DNA of 64,000 nt from a virus (IMGVR_UViG_3300049460_000157:1-64000); one strand, 5' to 3'; counted from the stretch's first letter, positions 17,336 through 25,105 are shown. Notes: generated by a model not told the origin, from the sequence alone. A program made the numbers and translations.

Positions 17336-19165
17336 TTACGTCCCCCAGCCGTTGAATGGATGTCCCTGGTCAGTGAAGCCGATCAGTGACGGGTGGGTTG
17401 GAATCGCCTCGTTGTCGTACGTGCCGTACAACATGAAGGTGTTCTTGCGGATCTTGTCCGAGGCGGACTCATTCACGAACGTGCTCAGCACCGAGCACGC
17501 AGTGAACAGGATGCCGCTCGGAAAGCCGGGGTTGCCGACTGCGTTGAAGTACAGCGCAAAACAGCCCGGCTTGCCCACACCATTCACGTTGTCACCCACG
17601 AAGTGGCAGCGGTTGAAGTTGATGGAGTCCACAAACTTCAGCATGCCGGCGTACGCATTCGATGCACTGGACGTGTCGAAGCGGCAGTCATTGAACGAGG
17701 TGATCCACGTATCGTTCGACACTGCGTACACACCATCCATCAGCAGACCGATGTTGCCATCCACGTTGGACGTGAAGTTGCACTCATTGAACACGTTGTG
17801 CGTGTTGTAGTTGCCGGTCGGAGCCGCCCCACCCTGGATGTTCAGGCCGATGGTCTTGTAGAAGCTGGCCGTCACGTTCTTCACCGTGCAGAAGCCGAAC
17901 GAGTTCATCGAGAGCGCGGTGCTGGCGAGCGGACTATTCACACCGTGACAGTAGATCTGGAACCCTTCCAGACGTACGGAAGCAATCGGACCGAGTACAT
18001 TGACCATCGAGTTGATGTACGGCGCGCCCTGCCCACCATCGAGTGCCACCAGCATCGTGGGTACCGGTGCATAGAAGCTGCCCCCGCCACCCATGCCGAT
18101 CAGCTGGATGCCGTTCTTGGTGGACGGTGTGCCGGCGTTGTCCCCGTTGCCGATAACGACCCCGCTCGCACCACCGATGCCGTAGCGCTTGCCCATCATG
18201 CGAACCTTGCCACCACCAGCCGGCAGGGCAGCGATCGCCGCATTGATCGCCGGCAGGTCGTTGGTCACGCCATCGCCCTTGGCACCGAACTGTTCAACGA
18301 ACCAGTCCGGCCAGCCAACCAGCTCCCAGCAGCCGACGCCGCCCGCCGCGGTGACGATCGACCCGTTGTTCGCCAGACCCTGGGCGCGTGTCGCGTTGTA
18401 GTAGTAGTGGCCGCCACCGCCGTCGTTCACACCGTAGTAGCCCGTGACAAACACGTTCTGGAAGAACGTCGGGCTCAGTGTCTTGAGCGAGGCAATCGAG
18501 TTCACCACCCGGCTCAGACCGGTCTTGATGAGGGTACCGAGGTTGGTACCGTCAGCGAGACCGACCATGCCAGCACCGCCGACACCGGAGAAACTCGCCA
18601 CCAGTGCAGCATTCAGCGCCTCGGTAGCGGCCGCAATCGAGTCGTAGACGGACTCATTCAGGCCAGCCAGTGCCGCATTGACCCGGCTGTTCAGGTCACC
18701 GATCGCAGCGTTGGGCGCCGAGTTGACTGCTGCCAGGTCGATCCAGCCGGTATCCAGCTTGCCATCGACACCCGACTGCGGAACCTTGCTGGCAGTCGGT
18801 GTCTCGGTGATAAGCGTCAGGATATCGGGGATCGCCCAGAGCGTTGCCCAGTCAGTGTCACCGACATAGCGCCACTGCAGGTTGTTGTCGACCACCTGGA
18901 ACTCCGGCGTCTTGCCGTCGAGCACACTGATGGCGAACAGGTTCTTCCATTCAGCCTCGCCAACATAGCGCCACTGAACATAGCCGCCGGCTTCCTGGAG
19001 CTCGACATTGTTCGGCTGGAGACTGGCCAGGTTCTCCGCCAGATAAACGATCTGGTCAAGGTTCTGGGCGACGGCCGCCACATTCCGGTAGGCCGTACCC
19101 AGCATCTTGTCGACGATGGGGGCGCCACCCCCACCACACAAATCCAGCGCATTGCGCATGCTCAT
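17336..19165 (-). CDS. Tailspike with pectate-lyase-type beta-helix
   Basis: 609 residues from ATG 19165 (GGA six bases upstream); an ATG at 19180 would overlap the previous gene by 14 nt. Residues 1-110 hold two copies of a WRYVGExxWxxLxAI motif, an attachment module seen in phage fibres. From about 290 the FGAKGDGVTNDLPAINAAIA motif opens a right-handed beta-helix (pectate_lyase_3 type) that continues with Asn/Gly-rich rungs to the end. Such spikes bind and often degrade surface polysaccharide. Confidence 0.85.
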   Translation of the reverse strand: MSMRNALDLCGGGGAPIVDKMLGTAYRNVAAVAQNLDQIVYLAENLASLQPNNVELQEAGGYVQWRYVGEAEWKNLFAISVLDGKTPEFQVVDNNLQWRYVGDTDWATLWAIPDILTLITETPTASKVPQSGVDGKLDTGWIDLAAVNSAPNAAIGDLNSRVNAALAGLNESVYDSIAAATEALNAALVASFSGVGGAGMVGLADGTNLGTLIKTGLSRVVNSIASLKTLSPTFFQNVFVTGYYGVNDGGGGHYYYNATRAQGLANNGSIVTAAGGVGCWELVGWPDWFVEQFGAKGDGVTNDLPAINAAIAALPAGGGKVRMMGKRYGIGGASGVVIGNGDNAGTPSTKNGIQLIGMGGGGSFYAPVPTMLVALDGGQGAPYINSMVNVLGPIASVRLEGFQIYCHGVNSPLASTALSMNSFGFCTVKNVTASFYKTIGLNIQGGAAPTGNYNTHNVFNECNFTSNVDGNIGLLMDGVYAVSNDTWITSFNDCRFDTSSASNAYAGMLKFVDSINFNRCHFVGDNVNGVGKPGCFALYFNAVGNPGFPSGILFTACSVLSTFVNESASDKIRKNTFMLYGTYDNEAIPTHPSLIGFTDQGHPFNGWGT

Positions 19166-19166
19166 A

Positions 19167-19868
19167 TCAGATCCATCCATTTTTTTCGAAACGTTTGCCT
19201 GTGGTTGAGATACTGGTACTCACCAGATCCTGTTGAATAACTTCGGCACAGATGTTCTCGAAGGCAGTCTCGTGCGTACCTGCAATGCCCATTGACTCTT
19301 GCGTGTTCATCTGTCCAAAGGTTCTGGCTGCGATCCATGCCCGGAGGGCAGGAACGAGTACATCCGGCAGCTCGATCTCCTGGGTGAGGTCATCGAGGAT
19401 GAGCTGGGGATGCTTTGCCTGATACATGACGCTCAGGGCAACGCCCGTCTTCGGACGGGGCACCTGCAGCACATTGCCCTGCGTGAAAACGGAGTGCGGG
19501 TTGTCGTCGTCATTCAGCGGCAACAGCACGCCGTAGCTGTTGAAGACATTGAGGATGCGGATCGCGTCTTCCTCGAATGGCTCGAGCGGCAGATCCCGGA
19601 TGTAGAGGACCGTCTGCGTCGAGGTATCCGCCTGCGACTGGGCGAACTTCTTCAGCAGGTGGTAACTGGTGATCCAGTCCACCAGATCGATGAGGACATC
19701 GTTCTGCTTCAGGATGAAACGGGTGTAGAGCTTGAGCAGCCCGTCATTGGCAAAACGGATCACCCGCTCCTTGCCGGCGTCCGTAATGGTGCCGTCTCCG
19801 TCATTGGCGAGGGCGAGGCTCGACAACTCTCCGAAGGAGAGGTCAGTAAACAGCTGTTCGATATTCAT
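19167..19868 (-). CDS. Neck/tail-tube connector (N4 gp67-like)
   Basis: 233 residues. Helical N-terminus (FTDLSFGELSSLALAND), long central region with VIRFANDGLLKLYTRF, a beta part with YIRDLPLEPFEEDAIRILNV, and a C-terminal helix ELPDVLVPALRAWIAARTF. Both overall plan and position directly after large terminase match N4 gp67 and the adaptor-type proteins of other podophages. Expected to join portal and tail. Confidence 0.75.
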   Translation of the reverse strand: MNIEQLFTDLSFGELSSLALANDGDGTITDAGKERVIRFANDGLLKLYTRFILKQNDVLIDLVDWITSYHLLKKFAQSQADTSTQTVLYIRDLPLEPFEEDAIRILNVFNSYGVLLPLNDDDNPHSVFTQGNVLQVPRPKTGVALSVMYQAKHPQLILDDLTQEIELPDVLVPALRAWIAARTFGQMNTQESMGIAGTHETAFENICAEVIQQDLVSTSISTTGKRFEKNGWI

Positions 19869-19875
19869 CTCAACC

Positions 19876-21465
19876 TCACACGATGTAGGAAGACAGTCCG
19901 CTTGGGTCTGACTCCCGATGCTCTTCCTCGTAGATCTGAACTTCAGACGGCGTAGCAGGGGCGCTGTCGCTGGGGCGCCAGGGCTTGAGGAATCCGAGCA
20001 TCGAGATGGTGTCGATGAAGTCGTCCTTGCCTTTGATGCCCGACGATGTGACCAGCTTGATCTGGCCCATTGCGATGCCCATGATGACGCTGTGCTTCAT
20101 CTCATCCGGGAAGTAGAACTTACCGGCCTTGAACCAAGGAACTACAAGATTGAAGCGGGAGAGCTTGTCGGTGATTGGGCGTATACCAGGGGTTCCACTC
20201 TTCTCCGACGACGCGAAGTTGAACCAGACATTCCGGTTCATCATCTCGGTCTGGAGCCAGGAAATGAAGCCACCCTGCTGTCCCGTGATCTCGATGCCTA
20301 CCTGCTGGGGTTTATATAGTTGTACCAGGCGAAACAGGTCGTTGACTGTCTTGTCCATCTTCTGACGTTCACAGATACCGTCAACCCAGAACCAGTCGCC
20401 ATTGGAATTGTAAGCCCAAACACTGATGACAGAGTAGTCAGCTGTCTGTTTTTCGGACGTTGCGAAGTCTGTGGTGATATAGAAATTAAAACTGTTGCGG
20501 TTCTCCAAAAGATTGGTCCGCTTGTACCACCGGATCTCGTCGTCCTGGACCAGTCGTTCTTCCTCCGAACTGATACGCAGCATCAGTTCCTGCATGAATC
20601 CGGAGACTTTCCCGGTCAGCACCGCCATGTCGTACTGCTCTTTGACGTACTTGTAGCTGAAGCGATCCTCCCAGGCGCCGACGAAATCCGCCTCCTCGCA
20701 CGGGAAACGCTCGCAGACCGGCCACACGTTCACGTCCCAGGCGCCCGATTCGACTGCCTCGATCAGGATGTCTTCCTTGTTGAACGGCGTGCCGTTGAAG
20801 ACGACCTTGCGGCGTGTCGGATCCAGTGCGTGATTCACACCCTTGTAGACCGTGTCCTTGATGGCGACCATCGCCGCCTTGGACTTCGAGTCGTCATCAC
20901 TCACCAGGTCATCGAGCACCGCCACGACCGGCCGCTTGCCGAAGATCTTCGTCCCACGCAGGCCCGTCTTCGCACCGAACATCTTGATGCCGATGCGGTG
21001 CCCTTCCCGGTTCTGGAACTCTATGTAGTTGTCCGTGAAGGAGGCGTGCGGAATCCACTCCTGCAGGAACTCAGAGTTGTTGTACCGGAACTCAATGTTC
21101 TTTCGGGCAGACTTAACGCCGTTGTCCATTGAGTCAGATACATAGATCATCCCCTCAACCTTACCGAAGCCTGGGATGTATCCGAACATACCGAGGAACA
21201 GTGAAAAATACTCCATGAACAAAGTAGTTTTCGCTGCACCCCGGAAGCAGAGGTTCGCAATATAGTCAGACTTCGATTCAACCACCTTGTCGAGCATCTT
21301 CAGATGCACTGGTGGGGTCTTGTGGGATTCGCCCTGCTCTCCATTCGCCAACTTGATAAAGTTCATGAAGGTCAGGGCAAACACACTTGGCGTGTAACTC
21401 GGTGCATTCAGGTCTTTGTAACTGACCTGATCGAGCCACGCATCCAGCTCCTGTTTGATGAGCAT
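19876..21465 (-). CDS. terL: Terminase large subunit (N4 gp68-like)
   Basis: 529 residues. ATPase part: Walker-A-like CFRGAAKTTLFMEYF near residue 70, Walker B VVAVLDDLVSD near 195. Nuclease part: FYITTDFATSEK near 325 (first acidic residue), QQVGIEITGQQGG, and DDFIDTISMLGFL near 490 supplying later acidic residues. Packages DNA through the portal. Start overlaps the preceding gene's stop by one base. Confidence 0.94.
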   Translation of the reverse strand: MLIKQELDAWLDQVSYKDLNAPSYTPSVFALTFMNFIKLANGEQGESHKTPPVHLKMLDKVVESKSDYIANLCFRGAAKTTLFMEYFSLFLGMFGYIPGFGKVEGMIYVSDSMDNGVKSARKNIEFRYNNSEFLQEWIPHASFTDNYIEFQNREGHRIGIKMFGAKTGLRGTKIFGKRPVVAVLDDLVSDDDSKSKAAMVAIKDTVYKGVNHALDPTRRKVVFNGTPFNKEDILIEAVESGAWDVNVWPVCERFPCEEADFVGAWEDRFSYKYVKEQYDMAVLTGKVSGFMQELMLRISSEEERLVQDDEIRWYKRTNLLENRNSFNFYITTDFATSEKQTADYSVISVWAYNSNGDWFWVDGICERQKMDKTVNDLFRLVQLYKPQQVGIEITGQQGGFISWLQTEMMNRNVWFNFASSEKSGTPGIRPITDKLSRFNLVVPWFKAGKFYFPDEMKHSVIMGIAMGQIKLVTSSGIKGKDDFIDTISMLGFLKPWRPSDSAPATPSEVQIYEEEHRESDPSGLSSYIV

Positions 21466-22142
21466 CAGATTTCTTTGGCCTCCACATCAATGATCCGTTG
21501 ACCGGCGATCTCTTTCGCCGTCACACCGGAGAGAATCAGGTTGCGTTGCTGTTCGGCCAGTTTCCCGAGCATGTCCTTCATCTCGGTCATGCCACTGGAC
21601 TCCTTCATGTCGATGTTGATCAGCGGGCCGGCTTCCTTCGGCTTGGCCAGGTGCGTGAGGATCGAGTTGGCTGCGTCCGTGCGCACCTTCTCCGACACCG
21701 CCTCGACCATCAGCTTGGCCTGCACGTTCAGGGCTTTCTGGTACAGATCCTGGTTGAGCACCCAGCTCGGCACGAGCGACTGTTCCAGGATCAGGTTGAC
21801 GAGCTTGCCCTTGGCGTACGCGGACACGTACGCGGAGATGTCCTTCTCGCTGGTTCCCTTGGCCATCAGGTTGGCCATGCGGCTCGGGAACGTCTTGAAG
21901 TAGGCGTCCTTGTTCGAGTCGCCCATCAGCTTGTAGCTGACGAAGGCCACCGCGTGGACGTAGTCCTCGGTCTTGAACTTGCCGTCCTTCAGCACCGCGG
22001 TGTAGCTGATGAAGTTGTTGCGCACCTGCTCGGCAATCAGCGGATCGGCGGCGATGTTGTTCACCAGATCCACCAGCTGCGGCGTGATCGCACTCTTCAG
22101 GTTCGCGGGTACCGCCCGCTCGACGATTTCTTTGGTTAGCAC
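21465..22142 (-). CDS. Candidate terminase small subunit / N4 gp69-like
   Basis: 225 residues from GTG 22142 with GGAAGAA upstream. All-helical: VERAVPANLKSAITPQLVDLVNNI, a FISYTAVLKDGKFKTEDYVHAVAFVSYKLMGD segment typical of N4-like gp69 homologues, and a Lys/Gln-rich C-terminal coiled coil. Directly upstream of and overlapping terL, the usual place of a small terminase. DNA-binding was not demonstrated by an obvious HTH, so the name rests on context. Confidence 0.6.
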   Translation of the reverse strand: MLTKEIVERAVPANLKSAITPQLVDLVNNIAADPLIAEQVRNNFISYTAVLKDGKFKTEDYVHAVAFVSYKLMGDSNKDAYFKTFPSRMANLMAKGTSEKDISAYVSAYAKGKLVNLILEQSLVPSWVLNQDLYQKALNVQAKLMVEAVSEKVRTDAANSILTHLAKPKEAGPLINIDMKESSGMTEMKDMLGKLAEQQRNLILSGVTAKEIAGQRIIDVEAKEI

Positions 22143-22166
22143 TTCTTCTTCCCCGTTAACTGGCGA

Positions 22167-22184
22167 GGGGCACCGGAGTGCCCC
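22167..22184. other. Intergenic hairpin before gp69-like gene
   Basis: GGGGCAC / GTGCCCC perfect 7-bp stem with a 4-nt loop between two late genes; no T-run leftward. It may be a processing or pausing site on the late mRNA rather than a terminator. Confidence 0.5.
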
Positions 22185-22207
22185 ACGTTTTCAGCCTGTC
22201 GTTACTG

Positions 22208-23023
22208 TCAGGCGGCTGCCTTGAACTTCGCCGCTTCCTTCTCTTCCGCCCGCTTGAGCCGGCGCTGCAGGTACCAGAGGTAATCCTCCATGCCACCCGA
22301 CTGCTTGAGCAGCTCGCGCCGCTCGATGTCCGGCAGTGCCTCGTAGTCCGGCGTCAGCAGGAAGGTCTTCAGCTTGGTGAGGCGCTCGCCCAGTTCTTCG
22401 GCCTCGACCTTCATGCGCTCGATGAAAGTCGTCTTGCGGGGTTCGGCGCCGACCGTGTAGGCCTTCTCGAATACATCCCTGGGTGACCAGGAGATGTAGC
22501 CGGCAAAGCCTTCGACGTTCGGCTTGCCGCCGTCCGTGTACTCGACGAGGTAGCCCGGCGTTTCCGGATCCTCGTTCTCGGGGATCGTCCAGCCGCGCAC
22601 GGCGTTGTAGGTGCCCAGGTTCATCGGCACGCCGCGGACCACCTTGGTGCCGACATACGTCAGCGGACGGGAGCCAAGGAGGGAAACGATCGCTCCGGTT
22701 GCCGGCCCTGCCCGGTCGATCAGCTCCAGCTTGCGGGCCAGCTCGAAACCGAGCAGCGGCCAGATCTGACCGACCGCATCCTTCTTCGCCAGCTCGCGCC
22801 CGATGTCCGGGTTGAAGTTTTCCTTGCTCACGCAGCTCGACTTGCCGACCGAGCTGAAGCGGCCACCGGCCATCGACAGCTGGGCAATCGTGGTCGTGCC
22901 ATCCTGGAGCAGCGTGTAGCTCTCGTCCTGGATCGCGGCCATGACCTGTTCAAGGGTCACGCGGGGAGCAACGGCAGCGGCCGCCAGTTGTGCTTCGGTG
23001 ATAGGTGCATGCGGTGCATTCAT
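22208..23023 (-). CDS. Gp49/Sf6-gp66-family domain fused to other phage domains
   Basis: 271 residues, first gene of the leftward block, AAAGGGA ribosome site. Three parts are visible. Residues 22-100 match the N4 Gp49/Sf6 gene 66 family (LEQVMAAIQDESYTLL, then GKSSCVSKENFNPDIGRELAKKDA). Residues 115-195 form a beta domain with GYLVEYTDGGKPNVEGFAGYISWSP. Residues 205-260 carry the FLLTPDYEALPDIERRELLK helix pair found as a separate small phage protein. All are usually stand-alone, so this is a natural fusion. Function unknown. Confidence 0.75.
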   Translation of the reverse strand: MNAPHAPITEAQLAAAAVAPRVTLEQVMAAIQDESYTLLQDGTTTIAQLSMAGGRFSSVGKSSCVSKENFNPDIGRELAKKDAVGQIWPLLGFELARKLELIDRAGPATGAIVSLLGSRPLTYVGTKVVRGVPMNLGTYNAVRGWTIPENEDPETPGYLVEYTDGGKPNVEGFAGYISWSPRDVFEKAYTVGAEPRKTTFIERMKVEAEELGERLTKLKTFLLTPDYEALPDIERRELLKQSGGMEDYLWYLQRRLKRAEEKEAAKFKAAA

Positions 23024-23039
23024 CTTGCTGGTCCCTTTT

Positions 23040-23110
23040 CTGTTCGGTAGTCCACAAATAGACTGAATATAGTTTAGAGTCTATTTAGATAATAGTCTAT
23101 ACTTCCTCAA
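23040..23110 (-). promoter_or_regulatory. Candidate late promoter region for the leftward operon
   Basis: AT-rich in an otherwise GC-rich genome, 17-90 bp upstream of the first late gene. Contains repeated ATAGACT elements on the leftward strand (two direct, one inverted copy) and TATTAT/TATATT -10-like hexamers without a good -35. N4 late promoters use host sigma70 polymerase helped by phage SSB and have poor -35 boxes, so the look fits; the exact start cannot be fixed. Confidence 0.4.
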
Positions 23111-23416
23111 ACAAATCTCTATTCCATATGGGAATGGGAGGGCGTCAGCTATGGCTGCTTCGCAACAGGAAGGGGAAAAACAGAAAAACCGAGAAAAATC
23201 TTTCCACCAAGTTACCTTGGTGTTAACCTGGCTTTGCGTTTCCTTCCGAAAGCGGAAACGTGGTTGATGGGCTGGTGATGTGGCCTTCGTCTTGACCCCA
23301 GTGGAGAGTGGGGCTAATAACTTCCACAGTTGAGGCTGTCAGACTCCTTCACACCTTCGGGTGTGCGCTTCACGACAAGTGACTCAACCCGGTGTCTGTA
23401 TCGGTCAAGCAGAGGA

Positions 23417-23454
23417 AAGCCGAGAACACCCCCGCATGTGTTCTCGGCTTTTTT
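23417..23454 (+). terminator. 13-bp terminator, best read rightward
   Basis: AAGCCGAGAACAC (23417-23429) pairs perfectly with 23438-23450 around an 8-nt loop, followed by TTTTTT rightward and a weaker TTTCC leftward. No coding sequence precedes it rightward for 390 bp, which implies either a rightward noncoding transcript or use as a bidirectional insulator. Confidence 0.88.
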
Positions 23455-23464
23455 GTGTCTACGA

Positions 23465-23482
23465 CCTCTAAGTTATATCTAA
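23465..23482 (-). promoter_or_regulatory. TTAGATATAACTT-type promoter motif, leftward
   Basis: Leftward strand reads TTAGATATAACTTAGAGG, nearly identical to the rightward copies at 24535, 42258 and 57235. It lies just right of the 23417 terminator and would send transcription into the noncoding divide and on toward the late operon. Confidence 0.55.
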
Positions 23483-23569
23483 GCGGCCGCTCACCTTCCA
23501 CTGAAGACCTGTTCTGTCTGGCTCAGGACAGACAGTTAGTTGCATCACTGGAGCCAAGGGAAAGAAGGA

Positions 23570-23812
23570 TCAGCCGGCATCAGCATTAACCCGGCTCACC
23601 AGCACCTGGATCTGGGCTGCGTCTCCCTCAGTCTGATAGCCCATGGTCAGCATTTCCCAGTACATCTGCACGCCCAGGGCCATGCCCTTGAGCAACCGGA
23701 TCGTGTACTCGTCCGTCTCCTTATCCGCCTGGTCCGCATAGCGCCTGAGCTGCTTCTCAGTCGCCGCGGTGATCTCTTCGTAAGTCCACATCCTGACGCT
23801 CTGGATACTCAT
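23570..23812 (-). CDS. 80-residue hypothetical protein, isolated leftward gene
   Basis: ATG at 23812 with a perfect AGGAGG ribosome site seven bases upstream. Helical sequence: YEEITAATEKQLRRYADQAD, then RLLKGMALGVQMYWEML. Lies alone in the divide between late and early genes, with its own promoter-like motif overlapping the ribosome site (23817). No family recognised. Confidence 0.7.
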   Translation of the reverse strand: MSIQSVRMWTYEEITAATEKQLRRYADQADKETDEYTIRLLKGMALGVQMYWEMLTMGYQTEGDAAQIQVLVSRVNADAG

Positions 23813-23816
23813 ACGA

Positions 23817-23834
23817 CCTCCTAGTTATGTCGCG
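23817..23834 (-). promoter_or_regulatory. Promoter-like motif overlapping ribosome site of the 80-residue gene
   Basis: Leftward strand reads CGCGACATAACTAGGAGG, sharing 14 of 18 positions with the 42258 copy CTAGACATAACTTGTAGG. Its tail doubles as the AGGAGG Shine-Dalgarno. Confidence 0.4.
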
Positions 23835-24006
23835 TATAGGGTAAAATTTCGCCCAAATTTTTTGGGGAAAGGGTTCGGCAGAAAGTGATAGGTACGTCTC
23901 ACTGCAGGGTTGGGCCTCTGGCCCTACACCTTACACATACACTACCCCCCCGGTCATTCCGGGATGGTGGGATCTAGGTGCCACCCCTTGTTATCACGCA
24001 TACACG

Positions 24007-24025
24007 GGCGCTCCGCGCCTTGTGG
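24007..24025 (+). promoter_or_regulatory. Hairpin promoter of virion RNA polymerase (first early promoter)
   Basis: GGCGC-TCC-GCGCC (24007-24019), spacer TTGT, then GG at 24024-24025. N4 vRNAP promoters have a 5-7 bp stem, a 3-nt loop that reads GGA on the template strand, and start about 4 nt after the stem with GG. All of these are met here. It lies 40 bp upstream of the first rightward gene. Three other stems (23852, 23912, 23949) precede it in the 23835-24006 noncoding stretch. Confidence 0.85.
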
Positions 24026-24063
24026 ATATCCGTCCATAACCTGTACTTACTTGGAGTTTGACC

Positions 24064-24369
24064 ATGGCAAACCTTCGTCTCACGCTCGGCGCTGTATTCG
24101 GTGCAGTTACTGGTGCTGCTGATGCAGTCACCAACACCCTCAACGCTGCCAACACTGGTGTGGCAATGCTGAGTCGTTCTGTCTCTGATGCTAGTGAGCG
24201 TCAGGTTGTACGTGCTGGCTTCGACAGCAAGGTCTTCAAGGCTACTGTCAAGCAGGAAAAGGCTAAGGAACTGACTGTGTCTCGTCTGGAGATCAAGCAG
24301 TTCATTGCTCAGTCTGCTGATCATGCAACTTTGTACGAAGCTGCGTTCAACGAACTCGAAGCTGCCTAA
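24064..24369 (+). CDS. First early protein, 101 residues, function unknown
   Basis: ATG 24064, with GGAG seven bases upstream; leader of 40 nt from the hairpin promoter. Small, Ala/Val-rich helical protein (TLGAVFGAVTGAADAVTNTL), then basic VKQEKAKELTVSRLEIK. The weakly hydrophobic N-terminus is amphipathic rather than a clear membrane segment. First expressed genes of N4 take over host functions; that role is plausible but unproven. Codon choice is less GC-rich than in late genes. Confidence 0.8.
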   Translation: MANLRLTLGAVFGAVTGAADAVTNTLNAANTGVAMLSRSVSDASERQVVRAGFDSKVFKATVKQEKAKELTVSRLEIKQFIAQSADHATLYEAAFNELEAA

Positions 24370-24371
24370 AC

Positions 24372-24412
24372 GTAGGCTAAACGCTGGCCACCTCGGTGGT
24401 CAGCAAACCTAC
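24372..24412 (+). other. Stem-loop after the first early gene
   Basis: GCTGGCCAC / GTGGTCAGC with one G-T pair and a short CTCG loop, enclosed by GTAGG/CCTAC. Right after the stop codon; no T-run. Likely protects the 3' end or marks processing of the early mRNA. Confidence 0.6.
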
Positions 24413-24433
24413 TTCGTAGATAGCTATGCGCAC

Positions 24434-24466
24434 AGTTAACTGATAGTTGACTGTTAGTTAACTGCT
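24434..24466. repeat. Three tandem 11-bp repeats
   Basis: AGTTAACTGAT, AGTTGACTGTT and AGTTAACTGCT follow one another without a gap. The 11-bp period places copies on one helix face, as protein-binding arrays do. Located in the early leader between two early genes; binder unknown. Confidence 0.75.
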
Positions 24467-24480
24467 ACCCAAGGACTGAT

Positions 24481-24523
24481 AGCTCAGGTCACTCATCCAT
24501 GAGTTGAGCTTTCGGTCTTTTTT
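24481..24523 (+). terminator. Early-region terminator
   Basis: AGCTCA ... TGAGCT enclosing CTCAT/ATGAG, followed by TTTCGGTCTTTTTT. Ends the transcript of the first early gene; a promoter motif follows at 24535. Confidence 0.8.
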
Positions 24524-24534
24524 ATTCACCACTA

Positions 24535-24552
24535 TTAGATATAAGTTTGAGG
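24535..24552 (+). promoter_or_regulatory. TTAGATATAAGTTTG promoter motif
   Basis: TTAGATATAAGTTTGAGG, directly after a terminator and seven bases before an ATG. Part of a family of near-identical 18-mers; proposed middle promoter for the phage RNAP1/RNAP2 enzyme. Confidence 0.6.
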
Positions 24553-24558
24553 TACACC

Positions 24559-24762
24559 ATGAGCAACATCGTCAACGTGATCTGCATCCTGCTGTTCATC
24601 TTCATTGGTATCGGGTTCATCGGTTGGGGCTGTGCCCAGATGATGTACATCGTGCCCTACTTCAATCGCTGGAGCGACCTGTTCGGGTTGCTCTTTGGCA
24701 CAGCCTTCATTGGGCTGGCCTACCTGGCTTACCTGGATTCATCCCTTCAACGCCATTTCTAG
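24559..24762 (+). CDS. Small membrane protein, two transmembrane helices
   Basis: 67 residues from ATG 24559 with GAGG upstream. Hydrophobic segments about 4-24 (VNVICILLFIFIGIGFIGWG) and 40-58 (LFGLLFGTAFIGLAYLAYL) joined by a short loop with MYIVPYFNRW. Early expression and membrane location suggest a role in host envelope modification or superinfection exclusion; no family recognised. Confidence 0.75.
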   Translation: MSNIVNVICILLFIFIGIGFIGWGCAQMMYIVPYFNRWSDLFGLLFGTAFIGLAYLAYLDSSLQRHF

Positions 24763-24772
24763 GAGGCCATTC

Positions 24773-25105
24773 ATGGCTGCTACTGCTCAGGAAATATTCC
24801 AGTTCCCGACACCGCCAACACTCATTGGCCAGCTTCGGGTGGACTGTGAGAAGTTGCTCGAACGTACCCGTGAAGCCCTGCTGGAAGCACGGGATGAAAC
24901 GGATGTGCGCTGGATCCGTGATGCTGCGATCCGCTCGCTCAAGGACATCTTCAAGGATGTTCCGACATTCAATGATCCATATGTCCTGCTCAAGCTAGAC
25001 ACGCTCGAGCTCGTCGACAGCGAATGCGCCATAGGTCACTGCAATGCCCTGATCCGCACACGCAAGTGGCGCAAGGCATTGATTACACGCTACTTCGGAG
25101 TCTGA
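24773..25105 (+). CDS. 110-residue early protein, unknown
   Basis: ATG 24773 with AGGAGG six bases upstream, the best ribosome site in the early block. Mostly helical and charged: LIGQLRVDCEKLLERTREALLEARDE, RDAAIRSLKDIF, and a basic C-terminal LIRTRKWRKALITRYFGV. No recognised domain. Followed by another small gene within 3 bp. Confidence 0.75.
   Translation: MAATAQEIFQFPTPPTLIGQLRVDCEKLLERTREALLEARDETDVRWIRDAAIRSLKDIFKDVPTFNDPYVLLKLDTLELVDSECAIGHCNALIRTRKWRKALITRYFGV

Larger units (their letters stand above)
23024..23569. other. Structured noncoding divide between late and small leftward gene
   Basis: No convincing coding sequence in 546 bp. Contents: AT-rich promoter-like stretch at 23040-23110; hairpins such as ACCAAG-GTAA-CTTGGT (leftward strand, near 23215), CGTTTCC/GGAAACG (near 23240-23265), CCCCA/TGGGG (near 23295-23313) and CACACC-TTCG-GGTGTG (23352-23367); and a strong terminator at 23417-23454. 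The density of stems suggests a leader or noncoding RNA. Confidence 0.6.

Noticed and set aside
23912-23924. GGGCC-TCT-GGCCC hairpin as another vRNAP promoter
   Set aside because: Stem and loop lengths fit and the template loop has a central purine, but the spacer is followed by CC instead of GG, and a better promoter lies 95 bp downstream.
24020-24029. TTGTGGATAT as a DnaA box
   Set aside because: One base off consensus and already explained as spacer and start region of the hairpin promoter.
24434-24466. Tandem 11-bp repeats as a CRISPR array
   Set aside because: No spacers; repeats are contiguous and too short.
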